Origin: an uncultured Synergistales bacterium
GTDB taxonomy: Bacteria > Synergistota > Synergistia > Synergistales > Aminobacteriaceae
DNA length: 50,291 nucleotides
Direction of reading: 5' to 3'
Assembly: GCA_905233725.1 (NCBI GenBank)
Contig: CAJOEM010000005.1
Location: 1 to 50,291, forward strand
In this document: piece by piece, positions 24,450 to 33,605 of the stretch
How positions within the stretch are numbered: position 1 is the first letter of the stretch
How the letters are laid out: each line of letters begins with the position of its first letter
Notes under the pieces: model-generated
Databases searched by the model: none
What the model saw: only the letters and a program-made list of their open reading frames with translations
What the model was told of the DNA's origin: nothing
Translations under genes and position numbers: made by a program

Positions 24450-26006
24450 TTGAAGTTGCGAAAGACTTTTGCTGCGTTAATGCTGAGTTTTGCATTTGCG
24501 CTGGGATTTGTGGATTTTTGCTTTGCGTTGACACGTGCGGAATTTTTGTCGGGATTACTTGAGGCGCGCGGAATTAACTGGACGGAATCTCAGGAATATC
24601 ATGAGAAGCGTGGCGGAGCGATATTTTTGCTCAGAACTGGAATTGTCACGGATAACGTATCGAATTTGAACGGGCAGGTCACACGTCGGGAAGCGTTGCG
24701 CTGGATTATTGAGTCACTGGGCTTGAAGTTTGAGGCGGAATTGCTCGGGGATTATCCGTCGGGATTTTCGGATATTGGCAATCTGAGCGATTATGAACGC
24801 GGTTGTCTTGTTGTTGCGTCGAAAATGCAGCCGAATATTCTTGACGCAAGTTCCGGTTCGAAAAAGCAGGCGAAATTTAACGGGAACAGTGCGCTGAGTA
24901 AATCTGACATGCAGAAATTTCTGGAGCGCGTGAGAAATATCAGTCGCAGGAATTTCACGCTGGATGTTATTCGTAATCCGTTGGACGGAATGCGAGTTTT
25001 GATTCATCGGGAAGGAGTTTTTTCTGGAATACCGAGTTGGCGCTTTTATATTGATGGTTTCGCGAATAAATCTCAGGCTGAGAATTTGCGCAAGCTGCTG
25101 AAAGATTTAGCCGTTGAGACGACCAGCCATCAGACGCACGGGAAATATTTTCTCAGGACACCCAAGATTGAAGATTATAATATCATTCGCAGGTTATCGA
25201 GCTTTATTAAGAGCCGCAAGCTGTCGTATAGAATTTTGCCGTCAGTTTCGAATCCGAACACAGCGATTTTGCCGAAGTTCTACGTGATGCTTTATCTTGA
25301 CCCATCGTACTGGAGAATTTCGCCGCTAGTTTCCAAGGCTGGAGCTAGAACACTTGATTATTTATCCAGCATGACGAAATTTCACGGAGCGAAGGCTGGC
25401 ATTAACGCAGGATTTTTCGCGATTACGAAGCCTGAACGTGGATTTCCGATTGGCGCGTTGAAAGTCAACGGGAAAATTCTCAACACACCGTACGAAGGTC
25501 GCGGCGCACTTGGCTGGAACGATGACGACGAGGCGATTTTTGCGATTTCAGCATCTAACCCGTATATTTATAATGACTCAGGTGAATTAATTGCGAGTGT
25601 GAATCCGGAATTTGTCTCGGACGCGAATAACTGGTTTGACATGACGAATATTATTCAAGCAGGACCGTTATTATTGGACGGAGGCGCAGTTGTTGGGAAT
25701 TCAGAGGGATTTGACAGCGCTTTGTTATCAGCACGACATCCCAGATCAGCGATTGGTCTTTCAAATGAAGGTCAATGGATATTTTTGCTCGTTGACGGAC
25801 GAAACGGAATGCACGCTTCAGGCGCAACGATTTCGGAACTGACAGAAATTTTCCGGTCACATGATATTCCGCACGCATTGAATCTTGACGGTGGCGGTTC
25901 GAGCGAGATAATTATTAACGGCAGGATTTACAACGCAATTTCTGAAGGTCGCGAACGAATGATAAGTTACGCAATCGGGGCATTTGCTTTGAATGCGAAA
26001 AAATAA
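24450..26006 (+). CDS. Secreted phosphodiester glycosidase (NAGPA-like) protein with SLH-like N-terminus
   Basis: The 518-residue protein has a signal peptide (about 1-27, ending DFCFA). Residues 28-165 resemble two degenerate SLH repeats (LTRAEFLSGLLEARGI, GQVTRREALRWIIESLGL, FSDIGNLSDYERG). A linker with a SPOR-like beta-alpha segment follows. Residues 280-518 are the NAGPA/DUF2233 phosphodiester-glycosidase domain: GINAGFF, PIGALKVNGKIL, QAGPLLLDGG, LLVDGRNG and NLDGGGSSEIIINGRIYN, the usual catalytic-site motif. Such enzymes remove terminal sugars from phosphodiesters, and some bind cell wall. The TTG at 24450 has AGGAGG eight nt upstream; the GTG at 24441 abuts it too closely. Confidence 0.82.
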   Translation: MKLRKTFAALMLSFAFALGFVDFCFALTRAEFLSGLLEARGINWTESQEYHEKRGGAIFLLRTGIVTDNVSNLNGQVTRREALRWIIESLGLKFEAELLGDYPSGFSDIGNLSDYERGCLVVASKMQPNILDASSGSKKQAKFNGNSALSKSDMQKFLERVRNISRRNFTLDVIRNPLDGMRVLIHREGVFSGIPSWRFYIDGFANKSQAENLRKLLKDLAVETTSHQTHGKYFLRTPKIEDYNIIRRLSSFIKSRKLSYRILPSVSNPNTAILPKFYVMLYLDPSYWRISPLVSKAGARTLDYLSSMTKFHGAKAGINAGFFAITKPERGFPIGALKVNGKILNTPYEGRGALGWNDDDEAIFAISASNPYIYNDSGELIASVNPEFVSDANNWFDMTNIIQAGPLLLDGGAVVGNSEGFDSALLSARHPRSAIGLSNEGQWIFLLVDGRNGMHASGATISELTEIFRSHDIPHALNLDGGGSSEIIINGRIYNAISEGRERMISYAIGAFALNAKK

Positions 26007-26020
26007 TATTTTGCGAATAT

Positions 26021-26048
26021 TTTACGAATCAGGATTTTGTGCTAGAAT
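26021..26048 (+). promoter_or_regulatory. Extended -10 promoter of the small secreted protein gene
   Basis: TTTACG (26021-26026), a 16-bp spacer ending in TGC, and TAGAAT (26043-26048) form a plausible sigma-70 promoter with an extended -10. The spacing to the ATG at 26092 leaves a short leader with GGAGG. The same TGCTAGAAT sequence occurs in the promoter of the kinase gene at 44954. Confidence 0.55.
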
Positions 26049-26091
26049 AGCCGGAAATGTGAAATTTTTTTACGGAGGAATTTTTCAAGTT

Positions 26092-26625
26092 ATGAAAAAG
26101 CTTTTGTTAGGCGTAGTATTAGTGGCAGTTTTAGCGATGGCAGTTGTTCCTGCAGTTGCTTGGGACGCGAATAAGCAGAAGGATCTTGGTCAGGATAAGA
26201 ACAAGATGAAGTGGTGGCTGTTGGATTACGGCAAGACTGAAGAGGGCGTGCCATACGCTGTGACGAGAAAATATTACACGAACACGACGGTCAAGAATGA
26301 GACGATTGAGCTGTTGATGTCCAAGTACGGTATCGCTCCGGAAGTTGCGGGAAGTTTGTATTTCACGGAATATGGCTATGAATACGATGAGACCGGCAAG
26401 AAATTTGCGCTTACATATCTGAGACATTATGACATGCTGGGCAACGAGATTCACGGCACAGTTTACGACGGAACGACTGAAGCAACTCAGAAAACGTTCA
26501 ACGCAATCGCCGGAATTCCTGCGAAAGTTGCGCCCTATGCACTCGGAAAGCCCGTTGCAGCACCGAACGCGAATCAGCAAAAAGCAGTTCCGACACGAGT
26601 GGTTCGTGCAAGAGACAAGAAATAA
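26092..26625 (+). CDS. Small secreted protein of unknown function
   Basis: The 177-residue protein begins with a signal peptide MKKLLLGVVLVAVLAMAVVP ending at AVA before WDANKQK. The mature part is rich in Lys, Tyr and Asp, with WWLLDYGKTEEGVPYAVTRK and YFTEYGYEYDETGKKFALTY. This suggests a small soluble beta-rich domain, followed by a basic tail (VVRARDKK). I do not recognise a family. The ATG at 26092 gives the signal peptide directly; the reading frame extends upstream without one. It has its own promoter and terminator, so it is a single-gene unit. Confidence 0.72.
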   Translation: MKKLLLGVVLVAVLAMAVVPAVAWDANKQKDLGQDKNKMKWWLLDYGKTEEGVPYAVTRKYYTNTTVKNETIELLMSKYGIAPEVAGSLYFTEYGYEYDETGKKFALTYLRHYDMLGNEIHGTVYDGTTEATQKTFNAIAGIPAKVAPYALGKPVAAPNANQQKAVPTRVVRARDKK

Positions 26626-26656
26626 TCACGCAGACATAACACGAAATTATTGAAAA

Positions 26657-26699
26657 CGAAGCTCCCTTTTGGATCACGCGATTCGATTGGGAGCTTTTT
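26657..26699 (+). terminator. Intrinsic terminator after the small secreted protein gene
   Basis: AAGCTCCC (26659-26666) pairs with GGGAGCTT (near 26689-26696) across a loop of about 22 nt and is followed by a T-run. It stands between convergent genes and may also serve folC on the other strand, where the U-run is weaker. Confidence 0.8.
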
Positions 26700-26720
26700 C
26701 ATGTTTTGATATGCATCGCA

Positions 26721-28055
26721 TCATGCCTGGAAATATTTTCGAATCATGCCGATTAAGTACAGGCTGCCACAGATTATCGTGACGCGATTTTCGGATTGGG
26801 ATTTTCTCGCGGCGTGTATTGGCTCGTCGAAATTTTCGAGTGATTGCGAATTTTCCCAGTGAAATTTTCGCGCGCATTTTTCAAGATTTTCGGATTCGAG
26901 TGAGCGCTTCATGTTTGGAACGCACGTTGGATATATTGACGAGTTCGGAATTGAGTTAAGAGTTCGCAGACATGATTCGTAGTCTTTGTCTCGCATCGCA
27001 GCGTAAACCAAGCCGACTTTTTCGCCGGAGAATAATTCTTTCACGCTTTCTGTTAATTTCGCAACGCCGTCTGGATTATGTGCGCCGTCAAGAATTGTGA
27101 TAGGGTCATGCGATATTATCTCGAATCTGCCCTTCCAGAATGCGTTTTTCATACCAGCGAGAATCGTTTGTGTGTTTATTTTCGGGAAAGATTTTCTCAG
27201 GCTGGAAATTGCGAGTAATGCCAGAGCTGCGTTGTAAACTTGATACGCGCCGATTAAGTTTGTGTGTATATTTTGCAAGTGCAGATTTTCGGATTCAAAG
27301 TCAAAAATATTTCCGTTCGGAGTAATTTTCACGTTCGAGATTTCTGCTTCAGAGCCAAGAACTAAGCCCTGAGAATTTTTTTCGCGGCAAATTTCCCTGA
27401 ATAATTTCGTGAGAGATTCGTCATTTCCGGCAAAGACTGCGCAATTATTTTCCCGTATTACGGCGAATTTTTCACGCGCGATTTTCTCGATAGTGTCGCC
27501 CAAGTATTCCGTGTGATCCATTGAGATTGAAGCTATAACTGAGCAGGAAACCCGTCCTAGCAAATTTGTCGCATCAAGCCGTCCGCCTAAGCCAGCCTCG
27601 ATTATGCCTATATCCAGATTATTTTCCTGAGCGAGTAAAAATGCAGCAGCCGTTAATAATTCGAAATATGAAGTCTTGTCGCAAGAATTATTATCAAGTT
27701 TTGCGATTAGTATTTCCAGAGCGTGAAGCCATTTTTCCGCAGCTAGTTCGCGTGAATTAATCAGCAGTCTTTCGCCGGGTGATTCGAGGTGCGGACTTGA
27801 GTAAAATCCTGTTTTGTAGCCCGAGTGCCTGAAGATTGACTCGAGAAACGCGCAAGTTGAACCCTTGCCGTTAGTTCCGACGACGTGAATTGCCGGGAAA
27901 GAATTTTGCGGATTGTCCACGCTTGCGAGTAATTTTGCGATTCGTTCGAGACCCGGTTTGATTTGATTATCCGAGTGCAAAAAAAGAAGCCTCTCGACTT
28001 CTTCAAAATTTGCGTTTATTTTTGCGCGTGTGTAATTTTCGTGTGAAGTTTGCAT
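26721..28055 (-). CDS. folC: Folylpolyglutamate / dihydrofolate synthase
   Basis: The 444-residue Mur-ligase-fold enzyme adds glutamate to dihydropteroate and to folates. The P-loop is VVGTNGKGSTCAFLESIF, followed by GFYSSPHLESPGERL, the GIIEAGLGGRLDATN segment, SMDHTEYLGDTIEKIAREK and the C-terminal domain with TILDGAHNPDGV. Length is normal. It follows the SPOR protein gene by nine nt at the end of the division cluster and has no obvious Shine-Dalgarno sequence of its own, consistent with coupled translation. Confidence 0.94.
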   Translation of the reverse strand: MQTSHENYTRAKINANFEEVERLLFLHSDNQIKPGLERIAKLLASVDNPQNSFPAIHVVGTNGKGSTCAFLESIFRHSGYKTGFYSSPHLESPGERLLINSRELAAEKWLHALEILIAKLDNNSCDKTSYFELLTAAAFLLAQENNLDIGIIEAGLGGRLDATNLLGRVSCSVIASISMDHTEYLGDTIEKIAREKFAVIRENNCAVFAGNDESLTKLFREICREKNSQGLVLGSEAEISNVKITPNGNIFDFESENLHLQNIHTNLIGAYQVYNAALALLAISSLRKSFPKINTQTILAGMKNAFWKGRFEIISHDPITILDGAHNPDGVAKLTESVKELFSGEKVGLVYAAMRDKDYESCLRTLNSIPNSSIYPTCVPNMKRSLESENLEKCARKFHWENSQSLENFDEPIHAARKSQSENRVTIICGSLYLIGMIRKYFQA

Positions 28056-28064
28056 GATTATTTA

Positions 28065-28865
28065 TTATTTCGCCGCCGGTGGGATTGCGTATGAGCTGCC
28101 GTAGCCCAGTTTTTTCATCGCATCGACGATTTTGTTAGCATCTTGTTTCGAATTGCCTGCTGAGACCCAAACTTTCACGTATTTCGAACCCGGGTTTGAA
28201 TACACGGTAGTTTTGTAGCCTTTGCTCGATAATTTCTTTGCTGCATCTTGAGCGGACTGTTTTGTGCCGAACGCTCCGATTTGAACGCGCCATGAACCAG
28301 TTTGAGTTTGAGTTTTCGCTGGAGTTTGAGGTTTTGCAGGCGGAGTTTTTTGTGCTGGTTTCGCTGTTGGTTTGGGAGCAGGTTTCGGTGCAGGTTTTGT
28401 TTCGGGTTTAACAGGTTCGACTGTGATATTTAGATTGGTATTGGGATTTGTATTTTGATTCGTTTGCGCAGGAGTTGCCAGTGTTGCGACAGTGTTCGTT
28501 ACGCTAGGATTGTTGTTGAATTTGAAATCCAGATTTTCCGGAGCTGAAGCCTGATTTTGCGTTTGATTTTCGAGAGTTTGTCTGAGTCTTGTGCGCTCGC
28601 GTTCTGCCATTAAGACCGGAGAATCTGCGTACGCGCGTGTCGAAGCTATGCCGGGTGAAGATTGCAAGCCGTTTATGAAAAACTGTCTGCCAGCAACTGC
28701 CAAGAGTCCAATCGCAGCAACACCGACAACGGGCAGAATTATGTCACCGAATGACGGCAACACACCACGTCGTCGGAAATTTTTCTGCGGGGCGTCACTG
28801 ATTATTCTGTGAAGTGCGCGTCTGTTAGTTCTTGTTTGGTTTTCTGAAAATTGCCGGTTGGTCAT
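28065..28865 (-). CDS. Membrane-anchored SPOR-domain protein
   Basis: The 266-residue protein has a basic cytoplasmic tail (1-35), one membrane helix (about 38-62, FGDIILPVVGVAAIGLLAVA), a long linker with a Pro/Lys/Thr-rich stretch (KPAPKPAPKPTAKPAQKTPP), and a C-terminal SPOR domain (about 192-262). The SPOR domain contains SWRVQIGAFGTKQSAQDAAK and YVKVWVSAGNSKQDANKIVD. SPOR domains bind denuded glycan at the septum, so a role in division like FtsN or DedD is likely. The ATG at 28865 with AGGAGA upstream places the start inside the ftsZ 3' end, a 41-bp overlap. Confidence 0.87.
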   Translation of the reverse strand: MTNRQFSENQTRTNRRALHRIISDAPQKNFRRRGVLPSFGDIILPVVGVAAIGLLAVAGRQFFINGLQSSPGIASTRAYADSPVLMAERERTRLRQTLENQTQNQASAPENLDFKFNNNPSVTNTVATLATPAQTNQNTNPNTNLNITVEPVKPETKPAPKPAPKPTAKPAQKTPPAKPQTPAKTQTQTGSWRVQIGAFGTKQSAQDAAKKLSSKGYKTTVYSNPGSKYVKVWVSAGNSKQDANKIVDAMKKLGYGSSYAIPPAAK

Positions 28866-30087
28866 AAGCTCTCCTCGGAAGCCCTCTGAAAGGTTCACGT
28901 TCATTCTCGCTCGGTGATGAGAGTGGTGCTACTTCGAAATTATTTTCCTGCTGACGGCTGCGAGTATTGTAAACGTCGTAAATATTTCGCACTGGTCTCC
29001 TGATAGTTGGCTGAGGTTTTTCAGGTTGTTGCTGAACTGGTGGTTTTTGCTCTTCGGGTGGGTCTTGACGTTTAATTTTTGTGCCGGTCTTGACGTTTGG
29101 CCGCTGATTTGGTTTTGCATTCTCTGGGAAAGTTGCTATTAACGTTACGTGGACTTTTTCGCCGAGTTCTTCGTCAATGACGTGTCCCCAGATTACCTGA
29201 GCGTCTTCATCTGCAGTTTCCTCGATGATTTTTGCAGCGTCGGACATTTCTTTGAGTGTAATTTCTGTGCCGGTTGTAACGTTCATGAGAATGCCGTTTG
29301 CGCCTTCGACTGGAGCGGACATCAACGGTGAAGTCAGAGCGTTTCGTGCTGCAAGTTCTGCGCGATTCTCACCTTCGCCCTCGCCCATTCCCATTATGGC
29401 AGTGCCGGCGTGAGTTAATACCGCGCGAATATCGGCAAAATCCAGATTTACGAATCCAGATTTCGTGATCAAATCCGTTACGCCTTGAACAGCTTGACGC
29501 AAAACTTCATCGACTTTCTTGTACGCGTCAACTATGCGCATTTTGTCACCAGCAATCGTGAGCAATTTCTCGTTCTCAACGACCAGCAGCGCATCGACAT
29601 TTTTCTTAAGCTCTTCGATGCCAGACAGAGCGGTTTTCATGCGTCGTCCCATCTCGAATAAAAATGGCAGCGTTACGACACCGACGACGAGAACGTTCAT
29701 GTCTTTAGCAGCCTGAGCAATTACTGGAGCAGCGCCTGTGCCAGTTCCACCGCCCATTCCTGCCGTGACGAACAGCATGTCAGCATCAGCTATGTATTCT
29801 TTTATGCGATCTATGCTCTCTTTTGCAGCAGCGTTTCCGACAGCAGGGTCAGCACCGGCACCAAGTCCGCGCGTCAAAGTCTCACCCAGAATTATCTTGT
29901 TCGGAGCCAAATTCATGTCCAAAGCTCGTCCATCAGTATTTGCAGCCACGAAATCAACGCCCTGAACGTTACTTTCGATTATGTGATTCAGAGCATTTCC
30001 GCCGCCACCGCCGACACCAAAGACTACGATTTTTTCATTCTGCTTCGTATTATTATTTGTAAGTTTGAATAATTGATCCTGATTCAT
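28825..30087 (-). CDS. ftsZ: Cell division protein FtsZ
   Basis: The 420-residue tubulin homologue forms the Z ring. [16 protein letters not shown] is the nucleotide-binding start, [15 protein letters not shown] the GTP signature, and [12 protein letters not shown] the T7 loop. The last residues, [13 protein letters not shown], are the conserved C-terminal peptide that binds FtsA and other partners, after a Pro/Gln-rich linker (about 325-400). The ATG at 30087 is preferred; upstream in-frame ATGs overlap the GGAGGAGG ribosome site. It has its own promoter region downstream of ftsA. Confidence 0.97.
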   Translation of the reverse strand: MNQDQLFKLTNNNTKQNEKIVVFGVGGGGGNALNHIIESNVQGVDFVAANTDGRALDMNLAPNKIILGETLTRGLGAGADPAVGNAAAKESIDRIKEYIADADMLFVTAGMGGGTGTGAAPVIAQAAKDMNVLVVGVVTLPFLFEMGRRMKTALSGIEELKKNVDALLVVENEKLLTIAGDKMRIVDAYKKVDEVLRQAVQGVTDLITKSGFVNLDFADIRAVLTHAGTAIMGMGEGEGENRAELAARNALTSPLMSAPVEGANGILMNVTTGTEITLKEMSDAAKIIEETADEDAQVIWGHVIDEELGEKVHVTLIATFPENAKPNQRPNVKTGTKIKRQDPPEEQKPPVQQQPEKPQPTIRRPVRNIYDVYNTRSRQQENNFEVAPLSSPSENEREPFRGLPRRAYDQPAIFRKPNKN

Positions 30088-30145
30088 CGTGCACCCAACA
30101 TCCTCCTCCATGTGACAGAGATACACCAAAAATTATTTTGCAAGT

Positions 30146-30199
30146 ATTATATCATTCTATCAAGTCTATCAATTTTGCTTATCAAGTTTGCTATCAAGT
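30146..30199 (-). promoter_or_regulatory. ftsZ promoter region with four TATCAAGT-type direct repeats
   Basis: A minus-strand TATAAT lies at 30151-30146, about 60 nt before the ftsZ start. Just upstream are four copies of TATCAAGT or TATCAATT in plus-strand reading (30158-30165, 30167-30174, 30180-30187, 30192-30199), spaced 9, 13 and 12 bp start to start. One overlaps the place where a -35 box should be. They look like binding sites for a regulator, or a short slipped repeat. Confidence 0.55.
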
Positions 30200-30228
30200 T
30201 TACAAGTTTCATACGCAAATTCAGCGCG

Positions 30229-31818
30229 TTAGAATAAATCTTTGAGCTTGTTCCCCAAATCAGTCAGGAAATTGCTCAAAGTCTCACGTGTAGATTTCTT
30301 GTCATCTTCGTCATCGCCATAGGCATAGCCATCGTCTGTGTAATACGTACTGTCGCCGTCATCGAGATAATTATTATTATCCTGAGTATAGCCGTCGTCA
30401 TAAACACGTTCACGCTCGCGATCATAATCATCGTAATTGTCATCCAGTTCGCTCGTACCAGAGTCAAGATAATCATCGTCGTCAATATTATTCCTGATTT
30501 CACGTGCTGAGCCACGCCTTCTGTCGCCTTGAGCTCGAAAACCTGATCTTGTATCCTGAGTTTCGCCTCGTTCGGGTCTGTCGGGTCTATCTGGATTTGA
30601 CCCTGCAGCTTGTTTGTATCGCCTCGAAAGTCCCGGCAATGGTGAGTTCGGTGGAATGAACATGTACGGGTCACGCTCGATTAATTTCAAGTATCGCAGA
30701 ATCCCAGCCGCGCTCACGTCAAATGCGTTATTATGTCCGTATTGCATTTCGTAAACTGGTTTGTCAACAGGTCTGACTGGTAATTGCAGGATCGATTCGA
30801 CGACTCGCTCAATTCCGGGTGTATACGAAACTCCGCCCGACAAAATCACGCCGCCCGGGAATAATTGCGGGTCATATTCTTCGAGTTCAGCGCGAACGTA
30901 ATCTGCGAATAATTCCTCAATGCGAGCGACGACAACTTCGAGAGCAGCGTCGATATCAATGCCCTCACTTTTCAAAGCGTCTTCTTCTTCCTGGATAAAA
31001 ATTCTGCGCTTATTCGTCTCGGCCTCACGCAGCGACATGTGCAGCACAGTCGATAAATCATTCGTGATGTGATTGCCGCCGATTGGAATGCTCTTGACAG
31101 CAAAAACGCGCCCGCCTCTGAAAATCGTTATGCCAGTACAGCCGCCTCCAACACAGATCGAAATGCAGCCAGCTCTCATCTCGTCCTCGTAAACCGAACC
31201 CAATGCAGACGCCAGTGGCTTTAATAACACTCCGACATCTTCGCGAACTTCGAGACCAGCATTCTGAACGCAAGTTATCACGTTTGATATATACGTCACG
31301 GGACACGCAACAGTCTGAAGCATTACGTCAAGTTTTGTGCCGTTCATGTTAAGAGGATTTTCTACGGGGCGATCGTCTAAGTCATAATGCACTGGAATCG
31401 TATGCAACGGGAACATGTTACTCGGGAGAGCAAGTCTATTTTTCGCGGTTCCGATTACGCGTTCGAGATCTTTTTTGCGGACTATTTGAGCGTCACTGCC
31501 ACCACCGATTACGACCATGCCCGGTGTCATTATGCTTTTCACATCCATCGCGTTGAAAGCAACGACCACATTGCGACGAAGACGTTCAGCCGAAATTCCC
31601 GTCACATTCACAGCGTCCTCGAAAGCGCGCACGATCGATTTCTGGACTTCAATCGGGTTCACAATTATGCCTTTGGAAATTCCTCTCGAAGCTGCCTCAC
31701 CCAAGCCAATGACACGAACAGATTCAGAATAACGCGAGTCATTCTTTGCTACAACAATCGTGGTATTTGTCGTTCCAATACTCAGACCTGTCAAAAGGTC
31801 ATCAGATCTCCCCGGCAT
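30229..31818 (-). CDS. ftsA: Cell division protein FtsA with a long acidic C-terminal linker
   Basis: The 529-residue actin-like protein anchors FtsZ to the membrane. The actin fold covers about 1-395: TGLSIGTTNTTIVVA (phosphate-1), ISICVGGGCTGITIFRGG (phosphate-2) and GGVILSGGVSYTPGIERVVE (adenosine site). The last 15-20 residues, TLSNFLTDLGNKLKDLF, form the expected amphipathic membrane helix. Between them lies an unusual linker of about 110 residues, first Arg/Pro/Gly-rich, then dominated by Asp and Tyr, which most FtsA proteins lack. The ATG at 31818 follows GGGGA. Upstream is the ftsQ-like gene; ftsZ follows after 141 nt. Confidence 0.95.
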   Translation of the reverse strand: MPGRSDDLLTGLSIGTTNTTIVVAKNDSRYSESVRVIGLGEAASRGISKGIIVNPIEVQKSIVRAFEDAVNVTGISAERLRRNVVVAFNAMDVKSIMTPGMVVIGGGSDAQIVRKKDLERVIGTAKNRLALPSNMFPLHTIPVHYDLDDRPVENPLNMNGTKLDVMLQTVACPVTYISNVITCVQNAGLEVREDVGVLLKPLASALGSVYEDEMRAGCISICVGGGCTGITIFRGGRVFAVKSIPIGGNHITNDLSTVLHMSLREAETNKRRIFIQEEEDALKSEGIDIDAALEVVVARIEELFADYVRAELEEYDPQLFPGGVILSGGVSYTPGIERVVESILQLPVRPVDKPVYEMQYGHNNAFDVSAAGILRYLKLIERDPYMFIPPNSPLPGLSRRYKQAAGSNPDRPDRPERGETQDTRSGFRAQGDRRRGSAREIRNNIDDDDYLDSGTSELDDNYDDYDRERERVYDDGYTQDNNNYLDDGDSTYYTDDGYAYGDDEDDKKSTRETLSNFLTDLGNKLKDLF

Positions 31819-31908
31819 CTTTGTTAATCCCCTTCTTTTTCTTGAAATATTAATTGCTTCATAAGCATTCCATCTTTCGATTCATATTTATATTTTGTGC
31901 AAATTATA

Positions 31909-32691
31909 TTATAACGCTTTGATTACGATTTTGCCTTCATACGTAGCATCGATTATGTGATTGCCCCCTTCATGCGCAAGCTCTTCGAAAACGTCCTCGA
32001 TTAGCGAGCCCAAATCCTGATCCGAATATTTATCGCGCTGAATGAACACTTCGAATTTTTGTGAATTTCTCTCAAGCTTCAACACGAACAAATCCGAACC
32101 AGCCCGTCTTTCCCAAGTTACTTCAGAGACAAACTCGAACCAGCTGTAATCGTGAAAATAATTCATGAAATTTTCCATTGTTTGAGTTGACAACGGTGTC
32201 TTGAAAACTCCGAATAACGGCACTGCATCATCGCTGCTAACTCCTTCACTTGTTGAGTCCGGTAAATCTTTTGGAATGCGCCAGATTATTTTGGGATCGT
32301 TCCCGCGAAAATTCCTGTTAATCTCGTCATCGAGTGCCCACATTTTACCGTCACGCGATATATACCAGAGCTTCTCGCGCCACTGAACTTTCACCCAAGG
32401 TTCGAGCCACTTGATTTCCGTTTTGAATTTCCCGAGCTTAAGCATCTGCGTATTCACCGACACGGGCATGTCACGTTCGAGAAAATCACGCAAAGCCTCT
32501 GAATCTTTCAGCAAGTAGGGCCAGAAAGCTACGTCTCTCTGCGGAAAAATTTCCCATAATCTTTGCTCCAGTTCCTTGGATTGCGTGTCAATTTCGTAAT
32601 TGCTGAGTGCGAACCAGGATTTGAACTCGTACACACGAAACAAAATTCCGCAGAGCATACAAATCAAGAAAAACCTTGCTCTAAGGTGCAT
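31909..32691 (-). CDS. ftsQ: FtsQ/DivIB-like cell division membrane protein
   Basis: The 260-residue protein has one N-terminal membrane helix (about 5-22, RFFLICMLCGILF) and an extracytoplasmic region. A segment KTEIKWLEPWVKVQWREKLW, then YISRDGKMWALDDE, resembles the beta domain of FtsQ/DivIB. A clear POTRA domain is not obvious. Position between murB and ftsA is the classic place for ftsQ, and the assignment leans on that. The start is taken as ATG at 32691 inside the murB 3' end (11-bp overlap); an in-frame start 12 nt earlier is possible. Confidence 0.7.
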   Translation of the reverse strand: MHLRARFFLICMLCGILFRVYEFKSWFALSNYEIDTQSKELEQRLWEIFPQRDVAFWPYLLKDSEALRDFLERDMPVSVNTQMLKLGKFKTEIKWLEPWVKVQWREKLWYISRDGKMWALDDEINRNFRGNDPKIIWRIPKDLPDSTSEGVSSDDAVPLFGVFKTPLSTQTMENFMNYFHDYSWFEFVSEVTWERRAGSDLFVLKLERNSQKFEVFIQRDKYSDQDLGSLIEDVFEELAHEGGNHIIDATYEGKIVIKAL

Positions 32692-33589
32692 CGTCGAAGC
32701 CAACGAATTTGATTTCGGGTTCGAGTGAAATTCCCGTTTCTGACAAAACCCGTTCGCGGCAAATTCTCACAAGTTTGAAAATATCACTGCTGGAAGCTCC
32801 CGAAACATTCAGGATAAAATTTGCGTGTTTATCCGACACGACAGCTCCACCGATTCTCAAGCCCTTGCAGCCACACTCATCCAGTAATTTTCCGGCTGGT
32901 TTATCGCTCTGGGATTCAGGATTCTTGAACGTACAACCGGCGCTGCGAAATTCCAACGGCTGATTCCTGCGTTTGTCCGCGAAATTCTTGAGCAAGTCAT
33001 CGTCGTCGGGATTTTTCTCACGGAATCTCATCACACACGAAATTACGATTCTTGAAGCATTCGCAAGTTCACAATACCTGTATGAATACGCGAAATCGTT
33101 TTTCCGCCAGATTCGCAAATTTCCATCTGATTCAATCGTCGTAACTTCATCGAGCAAATCGCAAATTCCCAGACCAACAGCTCCAGCATTTCCGCAGATT
33201 GCACCGCCGACAGTTCCGGGAATCCCTACAGCAAATTCTAGCCCGGCCAAATCATGCGCACGAACTTCTCTGAGTAATTTTTGCAACGAATAGCCAGCCT
33301 GAACTTCAACACGCGAATCTTCGAGCCAGTGAATTTTTTTCAAACCGCGCGTCGATAAAACAACGCCCTCGACAAGACCGTCCGGGAACACAACATTGCT
33401 GCCGCCGCCGAGAATGTAAACGCGATTTCCCCGAACAGCCGAAAAAATCTCCTGAAATTCCTCGGGTGTATCAGGCTCGACAAAAACTTCAGCCTCTCCG
33501 CCTACTCCTAGAGTGCAAATTTCAGAAAGTCTTCTATTCTTGATTATATCGGCGTTACGAAGATTATTCACAAAATTCCCAACAATCAT
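32681..33589 (-). CDS. murB: UDP-N-acetylenolpyruvoylglucosamine reductase
   Basis: The 302-residue flavoenzyme makes UDP-N-acetylmuramic acid. The FAD-binding part shows YILGGGSNVVFPDG, GLEFAVGIPGTVGGAICGNAGA and YSYRYCE. The substrate domain has RNQPLEFRSAGCTFKNP, with the proton-donor Ser/Cys region, and the catalytic Glu lies near the C-terminus (LEPEIKFVG). It is a type II MurB by length and the YSYRYCE pattern. It lies 16 nt after murC with no strong ribosome site, which suggests coupling. Confidence 0.95.
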   Translation of the reverse strand: MIVGNFVNNLRNADIIKNRRLSEICTLGVGGEAEVFVEPDTPEEFQEIFSAVRGNRVYILGGGSNVVFPDGLVEGVVLSTRGLKKIHWLEDSRVEVQAGYSLQKLLREVRAHDLAGLEFAVGIPGTVGGAICGNAGAVGLGICDLLDEVTTIESDGNLRIWRKNDFAYSYRYCELANASRIVISCVMRFREKNPDDDDLLKNFADKRRNQPLEFRSAGCTFKNPESQSDKPAGKLLDECGCKGLRIGGAVVSDKHANFILNVSGASSSDIFKLVRICRERVLSETGISLEPEIKFVGFDDAP

Positions 33590-33605
33590 AATGATGAATT
33601 ATACA

